Shown one piece after another: positions 8,690-16,884 of a stretch of DNA of 64,000 nt; positions within the stretch are counted from its first letter, which is position 1; each line of letters begins with the position of its first letter. The notes beneath the pieces were generated by a model. It was not told the DNA's origin, searched no databases, and saw only the letters and a list, made by a program, of their open reading frames with translations. The DNA comes from Solidesulfovibrio magneticus RS-1 (GTDB taxonomy: Bacteria; Desulfobacterota; Desulfovibrionia; Desulfovibrionales; Desulfovibrionaceae), in contig NC_012796.1 in assembly GCF_000010665.1 (NCBI RefSeq), positions 558,001-622,000 on the forward strand. The letters run 5' to 3'. A program made the translations under genes and the position numbers.

Positions 8690-8720
8690 CCGGGCGGCCT
8701 GCCGCCGCCCGGTTTTTTTT
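8690..8720 (+). terminator. Rho-independent terminator after the YajG-like gene
   Basis: CCGGGCGG pairs with CCGCCCGG across a 7-base loop and is followed by eight T residues. Confidence 0.85.
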
Positions 8721-8784
8721 CCTGCCAACGGCCGTTTCCCGGCCCCGTCCGGCGGAGGCCCCGCCGCAAAAGGATCATCGCCCC

Positions 8785-9894
8785 ATGGCCCTCTCCGTCG
8801 GCATCGTGGGTCTGCCAAACGTCGGCAAATCCACGCTTTTCAACGCCCTGACCAAGGCCCAGAACGCCCAGGCCGCCAACTATCCGTTCTGCACCATCGA
8901 ACCCAACGTGGCCATCGTGCCGGTGCCGGACCCGCGCCTGACCGCCCTGGCCGAGTTGGTGCGGCCCCAGCAGGTGCTGCCGGCCACGGTGCGCTTCACC
9001 GACATCGCCGGCCTGGTCGCCGGGGCCAGCAAGGGTGAGGGGCTGGGCAACAAGTTTTTGGCCCACATCCGCGAAACCGAGGTCATCATTCACGTGGCCC
9101 GGGCCTTCGAGGACGACGACGTGGTCCATGTCTCGGGTTCGGTGGACCCGGCCCGGGACATCGCGGTCATCGACGCCGAGCTCATCCTGGCCGACGCCCA
9201 GGTGCTGGAAAACCGGCTCGACCGCATGGTGAAACAGACCAAGGGCAGCAAGGACCGCGATTTGCTCGACAAGGTCGAGGCCGGCAAGCGTCTGCTCGAC
9301 CATCTCATGACCGGCCAGCCGGCCAGTTCCGTGGACGGGGTCGATACGCCGGGCATGATCGCTCTTTTTGACGAGATCCGCCCGCTTTCGGCCAAGCGCG
9401 TCATCTACTGCGCCAACGTGGCCGAAGGGGACCTGGGCCAGCCCGACAACGCCTTGGTGGCCAAGGTCCGGGCCATCGCCGAGTCGCGCGGGGCCGAGAC
9501 GGTGGTGGTGTGCGCCCGCATGGAAGAGGATCTGGCCGGGCTGACCGACGAGGAGCGCCTGGAATTTTTGGCCTCCTACAATCTCGACGAGTCGGGCCTG
9601 GACAGTGTGGTGCGCCTGGCCTACCGGACCCTGGGGCTTTTGAGCTTTTTCACGGCCGGCCCCAAGGAAGTCCGGGCCTGGACCATCGCCGCCGGCACCA
9701 AGGCTCCGGCCGCCGCCGGGCAGATCCATTCCGACATCGAACGCGGGTTTATCCGGGCCGAGGTCATCGGTTTCGAGGACTACCTCAAGCACCAGACCGA
9801 GGCCAAATGCCGGGCCGCCGGCGTCCTGCGCCAGGAAGGCAAGGAATACGTCATGGCCGACGCCGACGTGGTGCATTTCCTGTTTAACGTCTAG
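8785..9894 (+). CDS. ychF: Redox-regulated ATPase YchF (Obg-family P-loop protein)
   Basis: A protein of 369 residues, the usual family length. The G domain has GLPNVGKSTLFNALT (P-loop), the Switch II region DIAGLVAGASKGEGLGNKFL, and NVAE in place of the canonical NKxD, which explains the ATP preference of the family. The C-terminal TGS domain has GPKEVRAWTI, then AGQIHSDIERGFIRAEV. YchF binds ATP and ribosomes and is linked to stress and translation control. The gene stands alone between two terminators. Confidence 0.96.
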   Translation: MALSVGIVGLPNVGKSTLFNALTKAQNAQAANYPFCTIEPNVAIVPVPDPRLTALAELVRPQQVLPATVRFTDIAGLVAGASKGEGLGNKFLAHIRETEVIIHVARAFEDDDVVHVSGSVDPARDIAVIDAELILADAQVLENRLDRMVKQTKGSKDRDLLDKVEAGKRLLDHLMTGQPASSVDGVDTPGMIALFDEIRPLSAKRVIYCANVAEGDLGQPDNALVAKVRAIAESRGAETVVVCARMEEDLAGLTDEERLEFLASYNLDESGLDSVVRLAYRTLGLLSFFTAGPKEVRAWTIAAGTKAPAAAGQIHSDIERGFIRAEVIGFEDYLKHQTEAKCRAAGVLRQEGKEYVMADADVVHFLFNV

Positions 9895-10216
9895 CCCGGC
9901 GACCCTGGCCGAAGCGACGGCATTTTTGGGGATAAGCCATGGTTGCAGGCCGCTTACGGCGAAAGCGCCAAGGCGTTTTCCAGGACGCGGCTTAAGGCGA
10001 AACGGACGCAACCGGGCGGGCGGCCGCCCTGTTGCGGATCGGGCCGGACCAACAATTGTTGGTCCGGCCCTTTTTCATGGCGGCCGGCCGTCACGGCCCG
10101 GGGCCGCAGAACCCGGGACATGGTCGTAACCCCGGTTGTTTGAATGCCTGCGGTTTTCCGTCGCGCCGCAGGCCCGTTTCCCGCCTCAAGCGAATCCGAT
10201 CTGCGGCATCGCGGTG
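9895..10216. other. Intergenic region after ychF
   Basis: 322 bases with a strong terminator at 10041-10075. Otherwise I see no convincing gene, promoter or riboswitch. In particular no cobalamin-riboswitch core is visible next to cbiC, which in any case is transcribed toward this region. Confidence 0.5.
10041..10075 (+). terminator. Strong terminator between ychF and cbiC
   Basis: A perfect 30-base palindrome at 10041-10070 with arm GGGCCGGACCAACAA, followed by five T. The convergent arrangement of ychF and cbiC means it may serve both, though only the plus strand shows a T-run. Confidence 0.9.
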
Positions 10217-10873
10217 CTAAGCCGTCTTGGCTCCGGCCAGGATGGCCAGGGCGTTTATGGTCGCTCCGGCCAGGGCCGAGCCGCCTTTGCGGCCGGCGAT
10301 GGCGATCCAGGCCAGGTCGGCCCGGGTCATGAGCAGGGCCTTGGACTGGGCGGCGTTGACAAACCCCACCGGCATCCCGACCACCAGGGCCGGGGCGGAC
10401 GCGCCGCCGTCGATGCGGGATAAAAGCCGCAGCAGGGCGGTGGGGGCGTTGCCGATGACGAAAATAAGCGGTCCGGGCAGGTCCAGGGCGAAATCCACGG
10501 CCAGGGCGGCCCGGGTGGAACCGGCGGCCTTGGCCGCGGCCGCCACCTCCGGGTCGTTCATGAAGCAGCGCACGGCGCAGCCAAAGGGGGCCAGCCGCCG
10601 GGGCGGTATGGCGCAGCGGGCCATTTCGGTGTCCGTGACAATGGTGGCCCCGGCCTCGATGGCCCGGATGCCCTCCCGGACCGAGCCTTCGGAAAAGCGG
10701 ACCAGATCAAGCAGCTCGAAGTCGGCAGTGGTGTGGATGAGCCGGCGCACGACGTCCCAGCGCGGGCCGTCGTAGGGACGCGGTTCGGGAACCTCGCTGT
10801 CGATGATGGCCAGGGAGGCTGCCTCGATGGCGTCCGGGGCGAAGATGGGCTGGATGGGCGAGGTATGCGGCAT
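10217..10873 (-). CDS. cbiC: Precorrin-8X methylmutase (cobalt-precorrin-8 methylmutase)
   Basis: A protein of 218 residues. It moves the C-11 methyl to C-12 in cobalt-precorrin-8 to give cobyrinate in the anaerobic cobalamin pathway. Family signatures are RRLIHTTADFE with the catalytic His, EAGATIVTDTEMA, GNAPTALLRL, and VGMPVGFVNAAQSK. An SD (AAGGAGG) precedes the ATG at 10873. It is isolated from other cob/cbi genes here. The divergent nickel/cobalt-uptake-like pair upstream suggests a link to metal supply. Confidence 0.93.
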   Translation of the reverse strand: MPHTSPIQPIFAPDAIEAASLAIIDSEVPEPRPYDGPRWDVVRRLIHTTADFELLDLVRFSEGSVREGIRAIEAGATIVTDTEMARCAIPPRRLAPFGCAVRCFMNDPEVAAAAKAAGSTRAALAVDFALDLPGPLIFVIGNAPTALLRLLSRIDGGASAPALVVGMPVGFVNAAQSKALLMTRADLAWIAIAGRKGGSALAGATINALAILAGAKTA

Positions 10874-10957
10874 GAGCGCCTCCTTTGGGCCATCCTAACC
10901 GGGTTTCGGGGCGGGGCCAAGGATCGTCTGGAGTGCGGGTGGAGAGGGAAAACGTTG

Positions 10958-10984
10958 TTGACACGTGTTACGAAAAAATATTTA
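10958..10984 (+). promoter_or_regulatory. Possible promoter for the NikK/NikL-like pair
   Basis: TTGACA at 10958-10963 is followed after 15 bases by TATTTA in an AT-rich island unlike the surroundings. Spacing is short, so the exact -10 is uncertain. The nearby CACGTG palindrome might be an operator. Confidence 0.4.
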
Positions 10985-11038
10985 AGACGAATGATCGCAT
11001 ATGAAATTTCTTCAAAAGCACTTGAGAGGGGGAGTTCC

Positions 11039-11818
11039 ATGCACAGCCTGATCAAAGGCCTGACGTTGTTCCTGGCTGGAGCGTTGCTGGCGGCCGGGCC
11101 GGCCCTGGCCCATGAGACCGTGGTCAAACCCGGGGCCGAAGCGGCCGCGCCGGGCAAGGCCCTGCCCTTTGGCGTCCATTCGGCCCACGTGTTTATTGAA
11201 AGCGAGGAGTTGGAAGCCGCGCCCGACGTCAAGGCCTTTGTGTTCGAAGGCGGCAAGCTGGCCGAGGTGGCCCTGGCCCTTAAGGCCAACGACAAGGGCT
11301 TAACCTATGACGGCCAAGCGGTCTTCTCCAAGCCCGGCACGGGCATCGTCTATGTCCACCGGCTGCCCCAGTTTTGGAGCCTGACCCCGGAGGGCATGAA
11401 AAAGGGGACCAAAAAGGAGCTGCCCGGCGCGACCAAGAGCAACCGCTACGAGAAGTTCGCCAAGGGACTCGTGGCCGTGGGCGGCGAGACGGCCGGCTTC
11501 GACGCCCTGGTCGGCGCGCGCCTGGAGCTCGTGCCCCTGACCGATCCGGCCAAGGCCAAGGTGGGCGAGGATCTGCCGGTCAAGGTGCTGTTGGACGGCC
11601 AGCCCATGCCGGCCACGGTGCTGGCTACCTATGACGGGTTTACCAAAAATCCCAACACCTACGCCTATTACACCGAAACCGACGACAGCGGCGTGGCCAA
11701 GGTTCGCCTGACCCATGCCGGCTTGTGGCTGGTGCGCACGGAAGCCAAGGCCGTGCCGGCCGACGGTTCGGCGGATCAGGAAGTGCTGCGTTCCACCCTG
11801 ACCTTTTTTGTGAAGTAA
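11039..11818 (+). CDS. DUF4198 periplasmic protein, NikK/CbiK-like nickel-cobalt uptake component
   Basis: A protein of 259 residues from ATG 11039 (GGGGGAG before it); the frame extends upstream without coding signal. A signal peptide ends AAGPALAH, leaving an N-terminal His on the mature protein, a feature useful for metal binding. The rest fits DUF4198: VYVHRLPQFWS, KVLLDGQPMPATVLATYDG, and KVRLTHAGLWLVR. Such proteins accompany ECF-type nickel/cobalt transporters as NikK. No NikMQO or CbiMQO genes are in the window, so the transporter must be elsewhere. The function is inferred from family context. Confidence 0.75.
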   Translation: MHSLIKGLTLFLAGALLAAGPALAHETVVKPGAEAAAPGKALPFGVHSAHVFIESEELEAAPDVKAFVFEGGKLAEVALALKANDKGLTYDGQAVFSKPGTGIVYVHRLPQFWSLTPEGMKKGTKKELPGATKSNRYEKFAKGLVAVGGETAGFDALVGARLELVPLTDPAKAKVGEDLPVKVLLDGQPMPATVLATYDGFTKNPNTYAYYTETDDSGVAKVRLTHAGLWLVRTEAKAVPADGSADQEVLRSTLTFFVK

Positions 11819-11820
11819 CG

Positions 11821-12429
11821 ATGTTCCGCCTCCCCCTCGCGCTTACGGCGCTGTGCCTTGTCGCAGCTGTCTGGCACCCGGCCGGGGCAATGGCCCACGG
11901 CGTCGGCTCGCGCGAGCTGGACCCGGGCGCGGCCCGGGCCATGGTCTTCCTCTACGCCGACGGGGAAGCCATGGCCTTTGCCCAGGTCCAGGTGACGGCC
12001 CCGGACGGGACCGTCCACCAAAGCGCCCGCACCGACGGCAAGGGAGGGTTCGCCTTCCTGCCGTCGGGCAGCGGCGTGTGGCGCGTGGCCGCCAGTGACG
12101 GCCAGGGCCATCGGGCCGAGCGGGAGGTCGCGGTTGGCGCGACGTCCGCGCTTGGCTCATCCGGCGGGGCGAAAGCTGCCGGAACGAACCCCGGCGTTTT
12201 CAGTCAGACGGCCGGCGGGGTTGGGGATGTTACAGGCCAACCCGGCCAGCCCGGGGCGCCGCAACAGTCCGGCGCGGCCACGATGACTGCGTCCGCCCTT
12301 GCAGCCATGCCCGCCCAGGCCGCTTCCACGGCCGGCATCGGGCCGAACTGGCGCGACGTGGCTTTGGGCTTGAGCCTGCTGGCCAACCTGGGCCTGGGGG
12401 CGGCCTGCCTGCGTCGTCGCGGCCGGTAG
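11821..12429 (+). CDS. NikL-like periplasmic protein with C-terminal membrane anchor
   Basis: A protein of 202 residues from ATG 11821, two bases after the preceding stop. The signal peptide ends AGAMAHG, again giving an N-terminal His on the mature protein. A small beta domain follows (MVFLYADGEAMAFAQVQVTA, then TDGKGGFAFLPS), a carboxypeptidase-regulatory-like fold. A low-complexity Gly/Ala/Gln linker comes next, and then a C-terminal transmembrane helix (VALGLSLLANLGLGAACL) capped by RRRGR. The order DUF4198 then this type of protein matches NikK-NikL. It probably tethers a periplasmic metal-handling complex to an ECF transporter encoded elsewhere. Confidence 0.65.
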   Translation: MFRLPLALTALCLVAAVWHPAGAMAHGVGSRELDPGAARAMVFLYADGEAMAFAQVQVTAPDGTVHQSARTDGKGGFAFLPSGSGVWRVAASDGQGHRAEREVAVGATSALGSSGGAKAAGTNPGVFSQTAGGVGDVTGQPGQPGAPQQSGAATMTASALAAMPAQAASTAGIGPNWRDVALGLSLLANLGLGAACLRRRGR

Positions 12430-12639
12430 CGTCACCTCAGGGCTTGCCGTTTCGAGCCTTCCGCGCCAGGGGCAGCCCTTCCTGTTTGGGTTCTCAAAAA
12501 GCGGGTTGCGGTTTTGAGGACGCTGGACGGTGTTCCGTTTTTCGACTCTTGCGGCCTGTGCGGAGCGTATGGCAACCGTCAGTTCGAGCGGGATATTTGT
12601 TGCCCTCGGGATTTCGTTAACAAAGGCTAATTTTTGATC
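12430..12639. other. Intergenic region downstream of the NikL-like gene
   Basis: About 210 bases. The only structure seen is a weak hairpin around AAAAAGCGGGTTGCGGTTTT. No convincing gene or terminator; reading frames here are unsupported. Confidence 0.4.
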
Positions 12640-12875
12640 TTGATTCTTAATCTCAATTGATCTAGAAATAATTCCAACGCGACGGGGCAACCCGGAGCCG
12701 GGCGGTCGCCTGTCCAGTGGCGTCTGGCGCAGGCGGCCCGGCCCGATACGAAAGCACAAGCAAACCGGACGACGCATGGTCCGGCAAGCCATACATCGCA
12801 TCCCACACAACCTCCAAAACCCTCCAACCCCACGACGGCGACCGGAACCCCCCACAGGTTCCGGTCGTTTGTTTT
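12640..12875 (+). ncRNA. Candidate small non-coding RNA gene
   Basis: TTGATT at 12640-12645 is separated by 17 bases from TAGAAA at 12663-12668, inside an AT-rich patch. About 170 bases later is a strong terminator (12839-12875). No credible ORF lies between and the next gene is convergent, so a transcript of about 200 nt with no protein would result. The interior can form a CCGGAC/GTCCGG hairpin. Whether it is expressed is unknown. Confidence 0.4.
12839..12875 (+). terminator. Rho-independent terminator
   Basis: CGACCGGAACC pairs perfectly with GGTTCCGGTCG over a 7-base loop, followed by TTTGTTTT. It ends plus-strand transcription just before a convergent gene. Confidence 0.9.
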
Positions 12876-12912
12876 GGGGGCGGGCACGTGGTTGTCCCGC
12901 ACGCGCGAAAAC

Positions 12913-13179
12913 CTATTTCGTCCAGCCCGATTCCTTGTCGCAGGCGGCCTGTTCGGTCGGATGCGTCTTTTCCCAGGCGGTGATGGACAGCGTTTCGTTG
13001 TCGTCCATCTTGTTGTTCATGCAGGTGCAGTACTTGGTGACGACTTCAATGGAGACCTTGGCATCCTTGTTGTCCGAGATGCATTTCGCCACCCATTTGG
13101 CGTCGTCGGAACCGGCGAAGGCCAAAGTGGCGGCGCAAAGCACGGACAGCAAGGCAGCGGCGGACAGCAGAACTTTCAT
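12913..13179 (-). CDS. Small exported four-cysteine protein of unknown function
   Basis: An 88-residue protein with a clear signal peptide ending ATLAFAG. The mature part is about 66 residues and has cysteines in WVAKC, KYCTCMNNKM and EQAACDKE, suited to two disulfides in the periplasm. No family is recognised. The ATG at 13179 has a purine-rich upstream stretch (GGAGACAATTACG). It is convergent with the candidate small RNA and otherwise isolated. Codon use and the export signal argue for a real gene. Confidence 0.7.
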   Translation of the reverse strand: MKVLLSAAALLSVLCAATLAFAGSDDAKWVAKCISDNKDAKVSIEVVTKYCTCMNNKMDDNETLSITAWEKTHPTEQAACDKESGWTK

Positions 13180-13575
13180 CGTAATTGTCTCCAGGGCGTT
13201 TGTCCTTGGGTTTTGTGCGTCACGCCGGCAGGTTTACGCCAAACAGCAAGGAACGTTTACGGCTTTTCAGTCTCGTGCAGACCATGTGTCGGCTCGGGAG
13301 CTGTTCGCCTATGGCCGGCAGTCACTTTTAGACTATTTTAATAATATAGAATTTATGGACCAGTGCAAGAGGTTGGTCGCAAAATAGGCAATTCCAAAAG
13401 TGTATAGTTGTCATGGCAATAGTCGCAGAGCGGCAGGCTGCCGTTCGGTCGGCCGGCTGCTGCAACTGGTCGGCGACAGCAACGGTTGGTCGCCGTCCTT
13501 GCGTCGCCTCGTCTCTAGTGGACTTTCGTAAGCCCCCATGGCACGGCGGGAAGCCGGTTCTTCTTACGAGGCCCC
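13180..13575. other. AT-rich intergenic stretch
   Basis: About 400 bases with a lower GC segment near 13325-13400. No gene is supported. It may hold the promoter of the exported protein (minus strand). Confidence 0.4.
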
Positions 13576-13786
13576 ATGCCCGATACGCCCACCTGTCTGG
13601 CCGCCGTGGCCGACTATCTGACGTTTCTCGCGCGCTATCCATCCTTTGACGCGCTCTATGGGGATTGCCGCCATGGCTGGCTCATGGTGCCCGTGGCCCT
13701 GGGGGAGGGGGAGCCGACGCGGCCGGGAGCGGGGGCTTATCGAAACGGCCGACCTGTTGGCCGCCGCTGTCGCCAAAACCCCTTGA
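13576..13786 (+). pseudogene. Small hypothetical ORF with an apparent frameshift in a G-rich run
   Basis: ATG 13576 follows GAGG. It opens a frame with good codon character for about 45 residues (AAVADYLTFLARYP, GDCRHGWLMVPVALGEGE). In the G-rich run near 13700-13712 the sensible frame changes by one base and continues as ERGLIETADLLAAAVAKTP to a TGA at 13784-13786. Removing one G joins the two into about 70 residues. Either this is a broken small gene or there is a sequence error in the G-run. No family is recognised. Confidence 0.35.
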
Positions 13787-13801
13787 ACTTTTCCTCCATG
13801 C

Positions 13802-13845
13802 GGGGGGTCCGGGGGCCTCAGGCCCCCGGCCGCCGGAGGCATCCC
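13802..13845 (-). repeat. REP-like palindromic unit 3
   Basis: GCCGCCGGAGGC at 13829-13840 plus a CGGGGGCCT/AGGCCCCCG hairpin. It lies 8 bases 3' of the stop of the minus-strand PH-like gene. Compared with units 1 and 2, the outer stem pair has changed on both sides. Confidence 0.8.
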
Positions 13846-13852
13846 CTCCGCC

Positions 13853-14389
13853 TCACGTCGCCGGGCCGGCCGCCGGCGGCGGGGCGTCCGACGCCCGGGG
13901 CGCGTCGGCGTCCTTGGCGGCGTCGTCGGCCGCCCGGCGCAGGGCGTTGAGAAACCCGTCCGGGTCGGCCGGGCTGGCCACCAGGGCGTAGCCCAGGCGC
14001 GTGGGCACGTAGACGGCCCGGGCCTTGTCCGTGACGAAGACCAGGGCCTTTTCGCCGCCGGTCAGCCGGTACCAGCCGGCGGCCAGCCCCGGCAGGCCCA
14101 CGCCGTTGGTGCGCCATTTGAGGCCCTTGGGGCCGCCCTGGCTGAGGTCCAGGCGATACGCGCCGGCCGCGTCCACGTCGGCAAGTGCGATGTCGCGGCC
14201 GTAGAAGCCGCCCTTGGCCGAAAGCACGCCGCCGGAAACGGCGATGCGCGCCGAGGCCGCGCCCTGGATCATGTGGGTGATGAAAAAGAACAGTCCCACC
14301 CACAGCACCAACATGCCCCCGAACAGCGCCGTCAACCAGCCGGTCTTGAGCGCCGCCGGGGCCAGCGGAAACACCTGCCCCCACTCCAT
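13853..14389 (-). CDS. Membrane-anchored protein, possible bacterial PH-like domain
   Basis: A protein of 178 residues from ATG 14389, chosen because AAGGAG lies six bases before it; the in-frame ATG at 14407 would put this site inside the gene. One strong membrane helix near the N-terminus (GWLTALFGGMLVLWVGLFFF). The remainder is a beta-rich region (ISGGVLSAKGGFYGRDIAL-like strands, ALVFVTDKARAVYVPTR) that resembles PH-like membrane proteins of the bPH type. The tail is Ala/Asp/Pro rich. No operon partner. The family call is tentative. Confidence 0.6.
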   Translation of the reverse strand: MEWGQVFPLAPAALKTGWLTALFGGMLVLWVGLFFFITHMIQGAASARIAVSGGVLSAKGGFYGRDIALADVDAAGAYRLDLSQGGPKGLKWRTNGVGLPGLAAGWYRLTGGEKALVFVTDKARAVYVPTRLGYALVASPADPDGFLNALRRAADDAAKDADAPRASDAPPPAAGPAT

Positions 14390-14581
14390 GCCGTTCTCCT
14401 TTGGCAACCGGGCATCCGCCCGGCGGCCGAAGTTCCTTGCCCTTGCCCGCCGGCCTCTGTACCGTGCCCGGCACGCGGCCCGCGCGGCCGGGCTATTCAG
14501 GCACGGCGGGCCGTGTTTCGGTTACGCTGCCATAGTGCAGCCGGAACCAGCCATATCCACGGATGCGTTTACATATTTTCA

Positions 14582-14601
14582 AACATAACATCCGTTATGT
14601 T
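14582..14601. promoter_or_regulatory. Inverted repeat just upstream of the EamA gene
   Basis: AACATAAC-ATCC-GTTATGTT, a perfect 8-base dyad, ends 14 bases before the ATG of the EamA transporter gene in an AT-rich patch. It looks like an operator for a dimeric repressor overlapping the transcription or translation start. Confidence 0.4.
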
Positions 14602-14615
14602 GGCAATTGGGCAAT

Positions 14616-15482
14616 ATGCACTGGTTCTGGCTTTCCCTCACCACTGCCGCCACCCAGGCGGTCAAGGACACCTTCCTCAAAGCCGCCATGGGCCGGACCG
14701 ATCCGACCCTGGCCATGTTTCTCTACAGCGCCGGCGCGGCCATGTTCCTGTGGCTTTTTGCCGCGCCCACGGCCGAGGTCGTTCTGGCCCCGTCCTTTTG
14801 GCCGCTTTTAGCCCTTGGCGGGGCGCTTGGCGGCCTGACCTACTGGCTTTACGGCCTGGCCCTGTCGCGCGGCGATTTGTCGCTGACCCTGCCCATGCTG
14901 GCCTTCACGCCGCTTTTTTTGCTCATCACCTCTCCCATAACCCTTGGGGAGTTTCCGCGTCCAGGCGGACTTGTGGGCATCGCCCTGGTGGTTGTCGGGG
15001 CTTACGTCCTTAATCTCCGGGAGCGCCGCCACGGGCTGCTCGGCCCGGTGCGGGCGCTTTTCACCAACGCCGGTTCGCGGCTGATGCTGGCCGTGGCCGT
15101 GGTTTGGAGCATCGGGGCCAACATCGACAAATTGGGGCTGCAAGCCTCGTCCCCGGCCCTGTGGGGAGCCAGCGTCTACACGGCTACGGCCCTGGGGCTG
15201 CTGCCGTTTCTGGGCCGAACCCTCAAGCATTCCCTGGCCGCCCTGCCGGGCTTTCCCTGGGCCATCCTCACGGCCGGCTTTCTGGAAGCCGTGGGCCTTT
15301 TCTGCCAGATGCACGCCCTGCCGCTTACGCAGGTGTCCTACGTTATTGCCGTCAAACGCCTGAGCATCATTTTCGGCGTGCTCCTTGGCGCGGCGGTTTT
15401 TCGCGAGCCCGACCTGGCCCACCGTCTGCCCGGCGCAGCGGTGATGGTGGTGGGCGTTTTCTTTATCGCGGTTTTCGGATAA
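14616..15482 (+). CDS. EamA/DMT-superfamily transporter
   Basis: A protein of 288 residues from ATG 14616; a TTG at 14607 is an alternative and neither has a strong ribosome site. About ten membrane helices form two EamA repeats, as usual for drug/metabolite transporters. Repeat 1 includes TFLKAAMGRTDPTLAMFLYSAG. Repeat 2 ends VSYVIAVKRLSIIFGVLLGAAVFRE, then PGAAVMVVGVFFIAVFG. The substrate is unknown. The CoA ligase gene starts 35 bases downstream and may be co-transcribed. A dyad just upstream could regulate it. Confidence 0.85.
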   Translation: MHWFWLSLTTAATQAVKDTFLKAAMGRTDPTLAMFLYSAGAAMFLWLFAAPTAEVVLAPSFWPLLALGGALGGLTYWLYGLALSRGDLSLTLPMLAFTPLFLLITSPITLGEFPRPGGLVGIALVVVGAYVLNLRERRHGLLGPVRALFTNAGSRLMLAVAVVWSIGANIDKLGLQASSPALWGASVYTATALGLLPFLGRTLKHSLAALPGFPWAILTAGFLEAVGLFCQMHALPLTQVSYVIAVKRLSIIFGVLLGAAVFREPDLAHRLPGAAVMVVGVFFIAVFG

Positions 15483-15517
15483 AAGCCCCCACCGATCCCG
15501 CCCACTCGGAGCCGTCC

Positions 15518-16819
15518 ATGTCTGCATACCGTTTTTTGCCCGATCTTTCCGCCGAAGCCATCGCCGACATTCAGGCCTCCGGCCTCAACTGGACCTGCCG
15601 CCATGCCTTTGCCGGCAGCCCGGTCTACCGGGAACGCCTGGCCGAGGCCGGCTACGAACCCGGCCAGAACCTGACCCTGGACGACCTGACCAGCCTGCCG
15701 CTGACCTCCGTCGAGGACCTGCGCCAGGGCTATCCCCTGCCGCTTCTGTCCGTGCCCGAGACCGAGGTGGTGCGCATCCACGCCTCGTCCGGCACCACCG
15801 GCAAGCGCAAGATCCTGGCCTATACCCAGCGCGACATCGATACCTGGAAGGAGATGTTCGCCCGCTGCTACGAGCTGGCCGGCCTGACCACCCTGGACCG
15901 GGTGCAGATCGCCGTGGGCTACGGCCTGTGGACGGCCGGGGCCGGCTTTCAGCTGGGCTGCGAACATTTCGGGGCCATGGCCCTGCCGGTGGGGCCGGGC
16001 AACATGGAAATCCACTTGCAGCTTCTGGAAGACATGGGCTCCACCTGCCTGTGCTCCACCGCCTCCATGGCCCTGCTTTTGGCCGAGGAGGTCCACAAGC
16101 GCGACCTGCGCAAGCGCGTGAAGCTCAAAAAGGTGATTTTCGGGGCCGAGACCCACACCGACAAGATGCGGCGGCGCTTCGAGAAGTGGCTGGGCATCGA
16201 GGAGAGCTTCGACATCACCGGCATGACCGAGCTTTACGGTCCCGGCGCGGGCCTGGAATGCACGGCCCACCAGGGCATCCATTATTGGGCCGACAAGTTC
16301 ATCCTGGAAGTCCTTGATCCGGTGACGCTCACCCCGGTGGCCCCGGGCGAGGTGGGCGAGATGGTGGTCACTTCGCTGTGCAAGGAAGCCGCGCCGCTGA
16401 TTCGCTACCGCACCCGCGACCTCACCCGCCAGTTGCCCGAGCCGTGCCCGTGCGGCCTGTCCATGCCGCGCCACGACCGGATTCTCGGCCGTTCCGACGA
16501 CATGTTCGTGTTTCGCGGGGTCAACATCTACCCCGGCCAGATCGCCAGCGTGCTGGAGCATTTCAAGGACGTGGACAGCGAGTTCCAGATTCGCCTGCTG
16601 CGCCGCGACGGCCGCGACCAGATGGTGGTCAAGGTGGAGCGCAAGCCCGGCACCGGGCCCGAGCTGGACCAGAACCTGTCCGAGGCCATTTCCATCGAAA
16701 TGCGCAAGCACCTCTTCGTGCGCGGCTGGGTGGAGATCATGGCTCCGGGCACGCTGCCGCGCACCTTCGGCAAGACCAAGCGCGTGGTGGACGACCGCAA
16801 CGGCATCGAGGAAGAATAG
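15518..16819 (+). CDS. Phenylacetate-CoA ligase family AMP-forming enzyme
   Basis: A protein of 433 residues from ATG 15518, matching the PaaK length. The AMP-binding motif is HASSGTTGKRKILAYT. GAETHTDKMRRRFE, then DITGMTELYGPG, ILGRSDDMFVFRGVNIYP and the C-terminal GKTKRVVDDRN are all conserved in this family. It should activate an aryl- or indole-acetate type acid to its CoA thioester through an acyl-adenylate. In sulfate reducers such genes are usually annotated as phenylacetate or indoleacetate CoA ligases, but the actual acid is not known here. A terminator follows. Confidence 0.88.
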   Translation: MSAYRFLPDLSAEAIADIQASGLNWTCRHAFAGSPVYRERLAEAGYEPGQNLTLDDLTSLPLTSVEDLRQGYPLPLLSVPETEVVRIHASSGTTGKRKILAYTQRDIDTWKEMFARCYELAGLTTLDRVQIAVGYGLWTAGAGFQLGCEHFGAMALPVGPGNMEIHLQLLEDMGSTCLCSTASMALLLAEEVHKRDLRKRVKLKKVIFGAETHTDKMRRRFEKWLGIEESFDITGMTELYGPGAGLECTAHQGIHYWADKFILEVLDPVTLTPVAPGEVGEMVVTSLCKEAAPLIRYRTRDLTRQLPEPCPCGLSMPRHDRILGRSDDMFVFRGVNIYPGQIASVLEHFKDVDSEFQIRLLRRDGRDQMVVKVERKPGTGPELDQNLSEAISIEMRKHLFVRGWVEIMAPGTLPRTFGKTKRVVDDRNGIEEE

Positions 16820-16849
16820 CCGACCGGCCTTCGGGTCCGCGTTTTTACC

Positions 16850-16884
16850 AAGCCCCTGTCGCTGGCCGCGACTGGGGCTTTTTT
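16850..16884 (+). terminator. Terminator after the CoA ligase gene
   Basis: AAGCCCC-T-GTCGC pairs with GCGAC-T-GGGGCTT around a short loop, followed by a run of T. Confidence 0.85.

Noticed and set aside
10874-11038. Cobalamin riboswitch before cbiC or the NikK-like gene
   Set aside because: No B12-box or GCCACTG core seen on either strand.
12675-12838. c-di-GMP-I riboswitch
   Set aside because: Partial matches only; the GNRA-capped stem and GGGAC segment are absent, and no gene follows on that strand.
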